From the NCBI GenBank assembly GCA_016617855.1, contig JAECUM010004932.1, positions 104,188 to 168,187 on the forward strand: a DNA stretch of 64,000 nt, in the 5' to 3' direction. Positions 41,330-56,300 of the stretch are shown here, piece after piece (within the stretch, counting starts at the first letter, position 1; every line of letters starts with the position of its first letter). Source of the DNA: Megalonaias nervosa (Eukaryota; Mollusca; Bivalvia; Unionida; Unionidae). The position numbers and the translations under genes are program-made. Under the pieces are notes generated by a model. It did not search any database. It worked only from the letters and a program-made list of their open reading frames with translations, and had not been told where the DNA came from.

Positions 41330-44300
41330 ATAATTTTGTTACTTTAGGACAAACCTTCAATAATTCAGTCTTTTAATGAGAACATAAATAGTTTTGGGAT
41401 GTGGTTGAATCACAGACGGTGTTTACTCTACTAAATTTTATGATCAGAGCTTTAGGTCATACTTTTGTGGGTAGTCAAGGACACTTAAATTTTCTGGCAT
41501 TATGGCACTGGATAATCTGTTTTGTGACTTTTGCCCTACTAATGACCTTGACCTTTGATCTATATACTTGATTATTGTATTGTTACGAATTTTACATGAA
41601 TACAAATATACTAGTTTCATGTCCAGATGGGTATTTTGAGACTATGTTAAGCAAGATGTTTTGCCAAAGAATGTTCTGTATCATTTATATTATGCACAAT
41701 GATCGATGTGTTTTACGATATCCACCATCTTTGTTTTGGAGACAGTTTATGTATTGGAGGCACCTCCAGTGTGTCATATCATTTGTTTACATTGTTTCAA
41801 TGCTGTAAATCACACATATGATAGTTTCATGTCCAGATGGGTATTTTGAGACTATGTTAAGTTCAGTGTATTACAAAACAAATGTTCTGTATGATTGATA
41901 TTATGTACAGTGTTAATGTATTTCACGATGTCCGCCATCTTTGTTTTGGAGGCAATTTATGTATTGGAGGCACCTCAGATTTCCACTACGCAGTGTATAC
42001 AAGCATTATTGAACACCAATAAACCGTTGATATAACTAGTTTTTACGTAGAATAAGTTATGCTCAACAATAAAATAATGCACTTACCATCTCCTGCAAGG
42101 ATAACACATTAGGATAGTGCACGTTCTAATTTTCCCACACCACCAACTTGTTTGGAGGCCAATGTTTACTGTTTATACGTATGACACGATTTTAGTATTT
42201 GATGATATGTTTGTAACTAAGAGTGTAATAATATAATTAGCATTCAATATTCGTTTTGAATCTCAATATTTTAAACGACAGTTAATATTTATTGAGTCTT
42301 AAATACTTGTTAGTAATATGCACTATTTTGACAGAGTGTTACACTTCGTAGTGCTACCGAAGGTTATAAATATGGGTGTGGTTGCACACCAGTCAGTTTC
42401 CCTTCAACCGGCATTGGGTTCATATGCAAATGCAATACATAATGTATAATCAACTTCCAAAAGTGATAGGGAATGTTATCATTCTCTGAATAGGAATTAA
42501 CTGAAAATAATCACATTAGAATATATATAGTCGTTTAGTAAATTTCGGTACTAAGGAAAATCAGAGCCAAAGATAAAGCGTCCATTACTTTTACGTAGGG
42601 ATATAGGGCCTCCATAACCCTATTTCAGTACATTTATATGACTTAATATTTTTATCGTAACAGAAATGGTCACCCGTTTCGCATGTTAATTCTATTTATT
42701 TGAATACATTTGTTATTGGGATTTTAATGTTACCCCAGTGAATATTCTGAAATCATTACAGTAAATTCTATTTGATCTATAGTATTATTTAATACAAACT
42801 GTTGAGACTGTTGGTTATAATTATATGTACATTCTGTTATATTAATTTATTTATTGACTAGAACAAGAATAAGTAAATTGCATTATATTGATTTGCTTAT
42901 TGACATTTTTAAGACTAAAATAAATCCTCTATTTTTCTCCTTCAGATTTTATCTTGTTTATATACTTAGATAAATAATTTCCTCACGTATAAGTAGCTAG
43001 TATAAGAAGCCATTATTTCTTCAGGGATATCATCTGTTATCAGACGACTTTCTATATACTACCAGTACATTATAGTATTGCAACCAATTGAAGGTCTCAA
43101 TTTAAGGACTACCGAAGTTTCAAAACAGGAAGTAATTTTATCAATATAAGTGAACTTGCGCCGGGAAATTAAACCAGGGTGCGCACGTTACAGTATGATA
43201 AGATGTTGACCTGACTAAAGTGTTACCTTTTTATCAGTAGGGGTTAGAAAGTGAAATCCTGAATAAAGAAACAGGCTACTGGCTTGCATTATCCCTTGCT
43301 GTGATCTTGACCTTGAGAGCTGGAGGTGTCACTGAGTGCACAAGAAACTGTCGATATATATCATGCTAAAATTTCATTAAAATATTTTCATTAGTTTAAG
43401 TGTTATACCTATACACAGATAGAGGTCACTGATTTATATTGTTTATGGTCATGACCTTGAGGCAGGGGGCATGGCTAAGGTACCGTATATACTTGCATAT
43501 AAGCTGAATAATTTAGGAAAAATAAAGGCCTGAAAGAAGAGGGAGGTCGGCTTATCCACGGGCCAATGTCTAAACTTGACAGTTTTTAAGTCTTTTTGTT
43601 GACTACTGTAAAGGCTGTAAATATTTGGACACGAAAATATAATGTTTTTCGGTCCTAAGACATATGCATGTATACAAAATCATTTTCGGTGACCCGACAC
43701 TTATTAAACTGTTGTCAAGTACTATGATTGATTTTGTTATTATTTTGTATGTGCATATTTTCTGATTTCTCCAACACGAAATTAAATAAAGGTAAATACA
43801 GACTTCATAATTCATGGGCCAGTTGAGTTTACATGGGAGACCAGGCTGAACTATGATGTACAGTATTTACATAGTGCAAAGCATGCATAGCATCACTTAA
43901 ATCCTTATTTATTCCCAAACATATTAGATGCAGATTTTGCTTTATTCATTGTTTTGACCAAATTGCATTCTTCCAGATGACATTCAGCTAATGCCTTAAT
44001 AGCTGTTTCAATTACATTGAATTACGCGCTCACGAGTTACTCATTTTCAGTGATATAAGCGATCCTACAAACTGAGGTAATATTTATGAAAAGGTACGCA
44101 CGTTTGATTCTACAAAGCACATAACCAGCATAACTTACATGTTCACGAAGAGTGGTAATAATAAAGGCTAAATTTCTCACTATAGATCAGCTATGATCAT
44201 CATCCATCTATGTTAGTTTTGTGTTTTGGCTGAACATCATAACTTTCCACACAATTTAAAGCTTGATGTTTTGGTGTCTCCTTTGTTGATAGTTGATGGA

Positions 44301-47300
44301 TTTGTCTTTCATCTTCCGACAGCAATATAGGCCAGTTAATCATTAAAACCTGAAACTGGCTTGTGTTAAGAGGGAATTTTGACCGGCAACTATACCAGTA
44401 CATTGATGTGTAATTGCCAAAATTTTTTAAACTTAGGTACCTAAATAAGCAGCCTCACGGTACCGTACATGTGGCAACTATTTTACCCTCGTTTTTATAT
44501 CCAACCTTATTCCCTTATTGTCAACTCGAAAGGCATTTAGTATTGCTTACTATAAAACAAATGTATTCTGCATTAGTTTCTTGAGGACACATATGCTGTG
44601 TGTTATGTATTTTCATTCCTTCTTTTAATTTTACAATGGTAATTATCTTTGGTACATACAGTATAAAAATGCCAGGTGCTCATGTGTGTAAGTTTCTTTG
44701 GTGGGAATGGAGCTACAGCATATAGGGCTACAGCATTCACGGTGATCATAACTGGGATTGAAATTAATTGCCGACAATGTTACTGTTGTGGGTTTTTTTT
44801 GTTCTGGTTTATTTTCTGATTTTTGTATTGTTGTAGATGAAAAAACAAAACAAAACAAATTTACGTGAATAATTTTTAAACTTAACATCCTATTTAGTGA
44901 GGAAGCGAATTCTTTCTAGTAATTATTTCATCACGACAATATTCACTGGTGATACAAAAGAACATGGCTTCTAGGGATTGCATATGATATATCTATTGAT
45001 GTAGGACTTTTCTTTTTTTAGGAGAAATGAAAATAGAAGACATAGTGTAATAATTGGGAGGTCTTTGCAAAAATCGGGAGATATTGTGATATCGGGAGGT
45101 AGACGTAGAGTGACCTCAAAATTCGAGAGTTTTTTTTTTTTTTCTCCCGGCCTGAGAGTTGACACGTATAGTGTAAGATCGCTTACATCAAAGCAAACTA
45201 AAACCCGGCTTTTACAGTATTCACATAATTTTTGAAGGATTATTTCTTAAACGTCATTATTGTATTTTGGAGATATTATTAAAGTTTAGTGCAGTGGTGC
45301 CCATGATTCGACTTCAAGGAATGTACTTCATTCAGCGGAATGTGCTTCATTCAGCATGTGTTCAAACCTGCAATGTACATGCAGTGGCACCATTACGTAA
45401 ATACGTTCAGTTGCCTAATTGCGAACACTGAATCAATCCGTATTGTTGTTCATTGTGTTGTCATATAGGGATCAAATTTTAATGAGTAAATGAGTTGGGT
45501 TTCAAGGCAAAATAAAAAAGTAATTACTGGTACACTGATATAAAATGTCCAATGTAATAATGCATAAACAAACAGTAATTGAGTCAAAGGGGAGAGGTAG
45601 TGTTAAAGCAACTCACGATTGCTCAATTCTCATCATTGTTCGATCAAATTATACACAAATCTAAATTAGGCAGAAACAATAAGAAAACAAAAACTAAATT
45701 ACTTTTCAAAGAAGTTTATACCATTTCTTTTTAATAATCATACATGCCAAGCCGGAGATAAGTATATGTGTACTTTTTGTTAATATAAGTTTGCCTAAAT
45801 AAATGCATTTAGAACTTACCGTGTGCATCTTGTGATGTCTCGGAGTTGTGGGTTGGCTTATACACGGGTCATGCACTTTTTAGTGTTTATACCTGTTTAG
45901 TTTGGGGGGTCGGCTTATACGCGAACGGGCTTATACACGAGTATATATGGTATGTAATTCATTGTCTTGTCACAGAATTACATTTTCCTTTAGTGATCTT
46001 GAACTCAAGGTGCAGGGCTGGCTATGTTATGTGATATACTGTCAAGTCTGGATATATACACAAGTCAAATACAGAGGAGATGCATTAATGCAGGATGCAG
46101 ACGAGACACCAGGTTCCGTAAAACACATGTCAGTCCTGCCTTTAAATAGTAGAAGCTCATCATATCAATACTTTGATGTCCATGTGTCTGTCCAGTCATC
46201 TGTCCATCCACACCCTAGATTAGGGTAAATGTTTAAATTTTTTTAGATTGATGTCACTGTTTAGTATTTTACTTTCTAGCTAAATAAAATGCAGACTGAA
46301 GAAAAGGGAGTCTGTTGTATTATGATCTTGTCATTTTTGTATATTTTTGCATATTTTAATGAAAATTGGACATTTTTGTTTTTAAATCTTGGTTAATGAA
46401 GGAATTATTAATCTTGTTCTTTTCTTATCACATAGAAAATGGAGGTTTTGTTGAAAGAATGCAACCAGCAGCTAGCCGAAGATAAAAGACTTGGTACATT
46501 TTATGTTTAATGGATGCTCTATCTATATCACTAACTCACTGAATCTCTCTGTCTGTCTCTTTCTCATTATTATCCCCATAAAAAAGGCATCACCTAAGTG
46601 GCATGTGTTTTAAAAGTTTATATATATTTTAATTTATAAGAACAGTGCTGCAAAAATATTAGAAGAGGAGGAAAGTTAAGTATAACTCCAATTTCCAAAG
46701 GTTTCACTTTATGTCTTGGACACAAACAATATAAAAAAATTTCTCCCTAAAATATTTAAAACAGAAATACCCGACATCCTATTGGCCCTATACTTTTAAA
46801 ACAATAAGGACCCATTGATCTTTTCCTGTCCATCTTTTGACAAATGGCTTTCAGAATATGTGTGCATAATTTTGTGTTACTTTTTCTCATGGCTCGAGAG
46901 TGTATAAATTATATTTCAATGTGCAGATTTATTTTAAAATTTTTACTTGTTTCCCAAAGATGGGGTTTTGAGGAAAATGTTTTAGGTATGTATGTGGGGT
47001 GAAATTTGAGCAGTCATACGGAAAAAGCAGGTTCAAGCCCTGCACATTGTTACTGATTACGATGATAATTTGTCATTTTAGCATGATCTTTATTCTGCTA
47101 CCTTAATTATTACAGGTTCAGATCCACTGCTGTGCCTTCTTTATGAGATCACACAACCACAGGAGAAGACACCTCTAGAAATGCTACAGGAAAATCCTGC
47201 AATGTGGCGCTTCCGATCACAGATCACCATGGACCACCTACGTCATGAGTTTGAGGTTCGCATGACAGGCACAAAGAAAGCTCAGAGACAACATATGGTT

Positions 47301-50300
47301 CTACAGCTCTTCCTAAAAGAGGTATTTTACTTTTTGGGAAACTTTTTAGTAGAATCCTTGTAATTAAGAAATCAACATTCATTTGTTAATTATATGGGTT
47401 TCTGGGGGCCACATAATTTGTTCAGACATTGGAATGAAGAAAAATATCAAGAACAAAAATTAGACTCTGATTTGAAAATGATAATCTTAAATACCTTATT
47501 GTTCTTCCCATCACATATACATGAGACTGATTCACAAATCTTCAGTTTAAGTATTTATCTTTTGTTTTGTTGCCCTTCCATCCATCATCCATACTTTCAT
47601 TTCTGGATCATAATGTTCAAACTATAAAGTTCTCTCTATGAAATTTGCAGTACATATTGGACTTGAGAGTCTGATGTGACTTTTGCTGCTGTCTGTTCTT
47701 CAGCTTAAATTTCAGTTTTTGTCCATCAGTCCGTCCATTCATTCATTCATCCATCCATGTATTATCCACTCTTTCACTTCCAAGGCAAAACTCAAATACC
47801 ATGTAAGATATCTTTATGAAGCTTGATACACATATTAAACTAGTTGTCCAGGTGTGTCTTCTGCTATTCTCAATTCTCAAATATTTAAATATTTTGTTTT
47901 CATTCATTTATCTGTTCATCTATCCGTCCATTTATTCACACAGTCATTTCTGGAGCATGACTCCAAAACTGTTTTTTTGGGGCCCCAAGTGGCCGAGTGG
48001 TCTAAAGCGCTCTCCGTTATGGATCACTGCCATCCCACCTCTGTCTGCGTGGGTTCAAGTCTAGGATTCGGCTGCTGTGGATACGTGAGAAAGCTTGCCA
48101 GTAGCTTCTCGTGGGTCGGTGGTTCTTTCTAGGGATTTCCTTTTTTCTTCCTCCACCATTAATACTGGCCGCCATGTATAGCCTATCGTGTGCTGAAAAA
48201 TAGCGTTAAGCCCCACAACAACAACAACAACAACAACAACAATCCAAACTGTTAAAGATCTCTCATTTAAGATGGTTCAGATGTGACATTTTTATTGACA
48301 ATTCTTCATTTTCAGTATTTTTATTGTATTTGTCATTCCTACCATTATCCACATTTTTGTTTCTAGGGGAAAACGCAAAACCGATTTAAGATGTCAAAAT
48401 GAAATCTGGTACTCTTATTAGATGTGATGTGCTTTTTACTATTAACATGCCTTAAGTTTCAATATTTTTAATGTTTTTGTCTATGTGTCTGTTTATTTTC
48501 CTAGTATGTTATATGGTGGGAATGATGTCACTGTGTCAGTTTGTTGACTGTTCAAGATATTTCAACCAAACCTGGTACAGTGGTTCCCCTCTTATAAGGC
48601 CACTCATCTGCTGCAGGAAAGTAACTCTATATGGGGAGTGCCCTTTCTATAATATTCGCACAGCCTCCCATTTGTTTGTAACCCCCTGCCAATTTTACAA
48701 ACAAAAGGCATCAAGGGTATAAAAATATTGAAAACTTAGTCATTTTATTCTTCAATTTATAATTTTTAACCTGATTGTCAACAGAGGGTCCCTAACACTG
48801 TCAACTTGTTGGTGTTTCAAACCTGGAATGGAAGCTGTCAATATAAACATGCAGATAGAATGCTCACTGTCCTTTTTTGGTTTCTTGAACAGTCCATTTC
48901 AATAAGGAAAACTAGGTCATCTGCATGTAAAGAAACTCCCATTTGATTTGTTACACCAACAAGTTGATAGTGTCAGGGACCCCCCTGATGTAATTATTTC
49001 ACTTCAAATCCAATAACACATGTTGAAGTCAATGCACAGTATAATCAAGTAAAAATATTTAAGATTCATTACTGTCATTTGATCTGTTCATAAAGGCAAT
49101 GGGCACTTATGTTGATAAAGTGCCTTTCATTAATTTCATTGCATTGACTTGGTGGATTGAAATCAAGAGCAGTCATGAGTATCTGTGTTAAGTAAACATA
49201 ATATAACATGGTCATTTAAAGCAGTGATACTTCATCATACCAATTTGTTTGTGTGAAGTATTTTGGTTGGAAGATAATTTGGTAATTTAGCCCCATATGA
49301 AGTGAAGCAGAATATAAATTGTGCACATGCTGCAGTTATCAATGACCACTTTTTGTTATGTCATGGGATGTGAATGAATAGAGTTTGATTCAAGCATTCA
49401 GTATGCCCAGAAGGCATGAATGGCCAGATAAAGGTAGATAAAAGTGCAGCAAGTAGTGCTTGCTAGACTTGCTATAAAATAGGTACAGGAAACAATTGTC
49501 CTAGATTAGTGCCTGGAAGAATTTACTTGTCTGACTCCAAAAATGTATAGTCACCCACACATGAAAATTGGCATGCAGATATCTCCAAAGGGAAGTATCT
49601 CAACCATACTAAAACTAGATCATGATGACCTAATTTGCAAGCTTGAGTGACTTTTGTATTTTTAGCTTATCATTACACTCCAGATATCTTCAACCATATT
49701 TCACCTACTGTTCATGAAAATTGTTATGTGTATCACACCAAAAGCAAATCAGCGATACCAGAACTAGGTCAGTAAAAATTGACCAAACTTTCATGCTAGA
49801 GGACCTTTGTATTTTCAGCTTTCAGTTACTTCCAGCTTTTGTTTCAGATTTCATTTCCTATTTCACCTGCATTCATGAAGATACCATTAAGGGGATACAT
49901 ACTCAAGTAGCTCAAGACATAAATACTGTTTCAATGTGACCCAAGTTTCGTGCTTAAGTCACTTGTATATTTTCAGCTTTCTTTTTGTTTAAACTCACAT
50001 TGTCTTGGACACTTTTTCACCCATGCTCATGAAAATGTCTGTGTTTGCAGCTGAAAGTAACTTAACAATATCTTAACTAGGTCAGAGTGATTTAATGGTA
50101 ACACTCAAGTGACTTATGAATTTTCAGAAATTGGTTACACCCTTAATATACTGAGCCCTTTCACACGAAGGAAAATTGGTATGTGGATGCATCTTAATGA
50201 GAGTAACTCTACCATACCAACAATAGTTCAGTGTGACCATATATTCACACTTGAGCAACTATATTTTTAGGTATCTGTTTGTTGCACCATCAGTATCTTA

Positions 50301-53300
50301 GACCCCATTTTAACTATGCTTTATGAAAACGGTGGTGTTGATGCATCAACATGAGTAACCCTACCATATCAAAACTAAGATTTCACACTTTAGTGTCTTT
50401 TATGTTTCGGCTATCCATTTGTTAAACCAACACTATCTTGGATCCTTTTTCCTCACTCTCATAAAACATGGCATGTGTAGGTGTGTCCAGGAGGGCAACT
50501 CAGCCATACCAAAACTGGACCACTGTAACCTAATTTTAATACACAGCTATCAGTTAGTTACATTTTAGTATCTTTGGCCCTGTTTCACTACAGTCATGAA
50601 AACTGGTATGTGGATGCATGTCAAAGAGAATAACTCTGCCACAACAAAAGCTGATCACTCTGACCTAATTTTCAGACTTGTCTGTCTGGTATTTTCCTCT
50701 GTACCAATCTATACATTGTTGTCTTCTGGACAGGTTCTCCTTTTGATGTGTTGATTCATGCTTGCAAGTAAACACCTTGTTCAGCTTTAACATTTTCATA
50801 AATAATAAGGTAAAAATATTGTACAAACATCGTAAATTAAAAAAAAACTCCTTTCAGTCTATCATATTTTTATCTTGGATAATGAACTTGTCCATTTCTT
50901 AGTGTAATAAAAGATAACCATATCAAGGGCCTATTCTAGGATGTATGATTGTGCAACTAACACTTCATTCTAAAAAGTCATGATCAAAAAGTCAACCAGA
51001 TTCATGAAATTCACACATCGTATTTGCAAGGTCTAACTTTATTCTACTGTTTGAACTGTCACTATATTTGGAAGCCCTCTTCCTTTTTTATTCACTTGGA
51101 AATTTCCCACCCCATCATCTATTTTCAATTCTGTATGGACCCAGCATATCAGATTTATGCAAATATATTTTCAAACCTCAGTGTCTTTAACAGGATGGTC
51201 ACTGCACCACTCTTTGCACCACTGCATTAATATACTTGGTTCGATTCCTAATGCCCCTCTCCACTTTGTTCGGCATACATGCCAACCACTACACATTTGA
51301 CATAATCATTATTTATTTTTTCACCTAACTACATCTTACACTCACCTGTATATGGATTACACTTTTCCAGTTCATTTTAAAAAATAATAAAAAGTTTTGT
51401 CATTTTTATTATCATCTCTCTAATCTCACTCATCATATAAATTTGAAAATATTCTAAAAGGAAAGAATGCTGCATAAGAATAGCATACTGTAATAGTTGA
51501 TTTGTCCATTCTAGACCTACATGTACTTTACTTATTTTCTATTTATAGCAACTGTATATTACCAGTTTCCAATAAAACAGATAGGTGACTTTATTTTCAC
51601 AGATTGTCTCATAGATTCATTATATTGATAATCAAGTTAAGTAGCCAACCAGTCTGTAATTTTAAAGAAAATGGCGCCAGATGTTTAGTGAATCTGGATT
51701 TTATGGTGTGTCTTGTGGATGAAAATTATTAGAGCAGATGGATCTTTTTAAGCTTAAATACATCTCTGTTCAGAAAAGGACAAATCCTCCCCACTTTACA
51801 AATGTAGAAAGAAGATTATTAGAGTGATGCAATACAGCATTCGGATTGAGCACAACAGAATTTGTGGACTTCATGATCACTTAGTGAAAGTTAGACATGT
51901 GGAATAGTTGGGTGTTGAATCTAAATAATTTGTCAGTATGTTTTGTGTGTGTATTCTGGTTCTAATCCACATGGACTTTGTCCATTCTTGCCAAGAATTT
52001 TGACCTGCTGCAGATCCAGGTTAGCAGCAAAAATAAATGTACTTTTTTCATATAGTCGACTGTAATTATGGCATGTGATGTATAGATTGCACTTCTTATG
52101 CTCAGATTATGCTTTTTTGCCACTTATGTTAGAAAAATTATGCGTATACTTCTCTTGGGGTTGGCATTTATGCTTTGAGCTCAAAAAGAAGAGTAGGCCT
52201 GATGCACCATCCTACGTAAGAGGTGACTAATGGAGGCAGGAGCCATGATGGTTCAGTGTTAATACAGCCACATGATTCACCCAAAACAACCCAAAACCTG
52301 CCTAAATCCAACACAAACCTGATATATGTCAAATGAAACATACCCAAAACCACAAGAAAACATTGGAAAGAGTACTATTTTGTGGAAAAAAGACAAAAAA
52401 TTGCCACATTTAGTATTTACATCGGATGGAAATGAAACAGGAGACAAATTTTACTGGATTCATCACCAATGCTGGTTCAAATGGAACCAGTCAATATGTT
52501 CCATGTGAAAACATAATTTGCTTGTTTCTAAAAAAAAATAGTACTTGTTCAAATAATTTTCTTGTGGTTTTGGGTATGTTTCATTTATTTTACATCATGT
52601 TTATTGTGGATTTGGGCAGGTTTTGGGTGCTTTCTGGTGACTTGTGTGGCCAGTTGTTTGCATGCAGGACTTGGGACAAGAAAGGTGTTTGTTCAAATTC
52701 TTACATTGGATCAGCCATGGTCAGCTATAGGGATGTGCCCATAGTCACATCACTTTACTCCAGTTGCCTTGGCATTAATGACCTACTTTTTTTTCTGTAC
52801 CATATGACACCAAACCAAACCAAAGCTATTGATTCTTAATTTTGAAGTATAGGACAACTGTGTTCTGTATCTCTTTACAGCTACTTTAGTTTTCTGTAAA
52901 ACAGAGGCAGCTTAATATTGCCATTTTTTTTTTCCTTTAATTTACAATATTGAGGATAAGGCATGAAAACTTACTGAATAGTGTTAAATAAATAATGTTA
53001 ATATAACTGCATAGAACCTGGCTTTATTCCTAACTTATCTCTATGTATAGAATCCAGCTGGCTGATTAAACAGAATTTAAACTTAAATTAAGTTTTACCA
53101 ATCAGATGTCTTGAATGTAGACTTGAATACATGTTGATGAAATTGTTAGCCACATTAAGATCCAGGACTACTGTCCTAATTAATGATTTCTTTTGCCATA
53201 GGAGCATCATCTGCGAGCAATTCGCTTCCTTCCCAATATCTTGAAGTTGCAGAGAATCCTGTTCCAGAAATATCAAAGGAAGCTGGATCGTGCTGAAGCC

Positions 53301-56300
53301 TCCACCATTACAGTGGAGATGCTCAAAAAACAGTCTGATGGAGGTTTGTACCATGCAGTGAAAATACAAACTAATGCCACTACCAGGGCTGTTTCATAAA
53401 TATTGTCTTTATTAGTGTCTAAACAATAATAGATAACATGTACAAATAATAATTGACAGATTGTTATAAGTGAGTTTATGGTATGTTTTTTGTCAGTATT
53501 CCATTGTATGGCATCTGTCATCCATTCAGAATGGTGACTTACAACTTCTTCTCAAAAACTGCCTGATAAAATTACATATCATATTACAGGAAGCATTCCT
53601 GCCTTTCAGATTTGTTTATTTGATGCAAATCCATCATCCAACACATTGCAATTACTAAAAATTTAACCTTAAAGCAAATTGTTCTCAGAAACTGCTAAAC
53701 AGAAATTGACCAAATTTAACAGAAAGCATGCTGGCATAAAAGTCTTCAGCTGTGCTAAAACTGCTAAACAAAAATTGACCAAATTTAACAGAAAGCATGC
53801 TGGCATAAAGGTCTTCAGCTGTGCTGAAACTGCTAAACAGAAATTGACCAAATTTAACAGAAAGCATGCTGGCATAAAGGTCTTCAGCTGTGCTGAAACT
53901 GCTAAACAGAAATTGACCAAATTTAACAGAAAGCATGCTGGCATAAAGGTCTTCAGCTGTGCTGAAACTGCTAAACAGAAATTGATCAAATTTAACAGAA
54001 AGCATGCTGGCATAAAGGTATGTGCTGAAATTATGCCAGTCCTTCATCAGATATGGCTACTGTTAAAAATACCAAAGTCTTTAAACGGTTTATTCACAAA
54101 AACTGCTGAATAGAATTGACCAAATGATGCTGTTCTGCTGTCACCATTACCTTAAAAAGGATATCTTGAAATTACTTTTTCTGAAAAGCTACAGAACAAA
54201 ATGTGAGTGAATTTAACAGAAAGCCTCCTGACATAAAGAGCTTTAAAATTTATGCAAATGATGCTGATCCACCCTGACATATGGATGTTGTCATTAAAAA
54301 CAGGAAAATCTTTCAACAACAACTTTGGAAAAAACCGCTGAACAGAATTTGACCAATTTGACGGAAGACATCCTGACATAAAGGGCTTTCAGATTTATGC
54401 AAATGATGCTTATCCACCATCAAATGCGACTGCCTTTTAATTAAAATAGATTAATCTTTTAACAACATCTCAAAAAGTGCTAGCAGAATCATTAAAAATT
54501 TAAAAGAAAGTACTCTTACATGAATGGTTTTACACTTTTCAAAATAATGCCAATCCACCATCAACTATGGCCACAATTACTAAAAATAGATAAACCTTTA
54601 AACAAAAACTTCTTGAGAACCACTAAATAGAATTGAACTAATTGACAAATTGTATACTGGCCTAATGGGGTTTCATGTCACACAAATGATGCTGATCTGA
54701 TCAAATGTGACAGCTATTGCTGAAATTTGAAAAAACTGTTAACAGTTGTCTTCTCAAAATCACTTAACTGAACCAGATTTGACAGGTAGAATCCTGCTAT
54801 AAATACCTTCCAGTTCTTTTACAGATTTTGCCAATCCACCATCATACTGTGTTATCATTTACTTTTGTGTCTCAGTTTTATTGGTTTTGATTAGAAAAAT
54901 AATTTAAAAAACAAAGATACATATTCATGGGTACTTAAATTCATGGTTTTTGTTGTAACAGCTTCCATATTGTGTAGGTATTTAATTTCAGGGATTAACC
55001 TATACAAATACTCCAGATAAAGAATACAAATGAACAAAACCATGCCAGCAACAAATGGTGATTGCTTCAATGGTTAAAACAATATTACCACCTGTATGAT
55101 CACAAATCAAATGCCTGTCATGATGAATCACTTACACTCAACATCAAAGGGAGCTAACACAGCCAACAACACTAAGCTAATTGGTTATTAAAGTACATGT
55201 GAATGATATTGTCCTTAAAACACTGTCCATAAAGATGCACCGTCAGTTACTTTCTGATGACCATGGCTTTAACAGTGGCTTAGGAGGGGTACAGTTCAAC
55301 TTACATCCTCATCAGTTTAGGTAATATCATTCCATGTGTGAACCAAACATGTGACCAGCTGCCCCTTGCTCAATGCATTTAGCTAGCACTATCAGCTTTT
55401 TATGTGTCCAGTACCCACCAAAGTGTAAAGATGCTAACTGAATTGAAAATCAAGTGCACTCTTTTGTTTTTGAACCTGCCTCATGTGCAAACCAACTTCA
55501 GCCATTAGATTTTACTTAAAACTTCATCAAATCAATGGATAATTTTGGCTTTTGCATTGTGTGAAAGATCACACCTAATTATCACCAGTTTTGAGAATGC
55601 TAGACTTGTTTATTCAACAATTGCAGGATTTTTTACATGACATAAATTTGTACTTGCCAGCAGACTTGATTGACATGATGCTGATTCAGTTTTATTTGTC
55701 ATGAAAATTTGTTTGTGCTTCAGGTGATTGTACCCGGTACTAGGATTTTAAAGTCTTCTTGCTCCTTTGGAATAAGCATGCATGGATAAAATGGGATGTG
55801 CTTTAATGAGGATTTAAAATATTTTGCAATAATTTTGCTTGAATGAGGAATCAATTTTAATAAGTGTTAAATCTAGAGGAATCAATTTTAATAAGTATTT
55901 CTAATTTCCATATACTAGTATGCACATTTAACATTCATTCCTTCATTTTCAGTAATACTCAGTGTTGAAAAATACCATAAGCTTTTTCTTGTTCTCTCTA
56001 TCTTTATTTATGTCACAAGATATTGATTTAAGACAGTGACTACAACTACCAGAGGGGCCCCGAGTGGCTGAGTGGTCTAAAGCACTTACCGTTACGGATC
56101 ACTGCGATCTCACCTCTGTCTGCGTGGGTTCGAGTCTCAGGCTCAACCAATGTGGGTATGTGAGAAAGCTTCTCATGGATCAGTGGTTCTTTCCGGGGTT
56201 TTCCTGGGTTCTTCCTGCACCATTTATACTCGCTGCCATGTATAGCCTATCTTGTGCTGAAAAATGTGATTAAACCCGACAACAACAAGAATAACAACAG

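Noticed and set aside
41161..41376. Open frame with a long Cys-Val repeat
   Set aside because: It is exon 14 read through its donor into the (TG)n run; the repeat is intronic.
53679..54113. Overlapping open frames of 114-144 codons on both strands with a repetitive 23-residue unit
   Set aside because: They exist only because five near-identical 69-bp units are a multiple of three. There are no start context, splice signals or family match.
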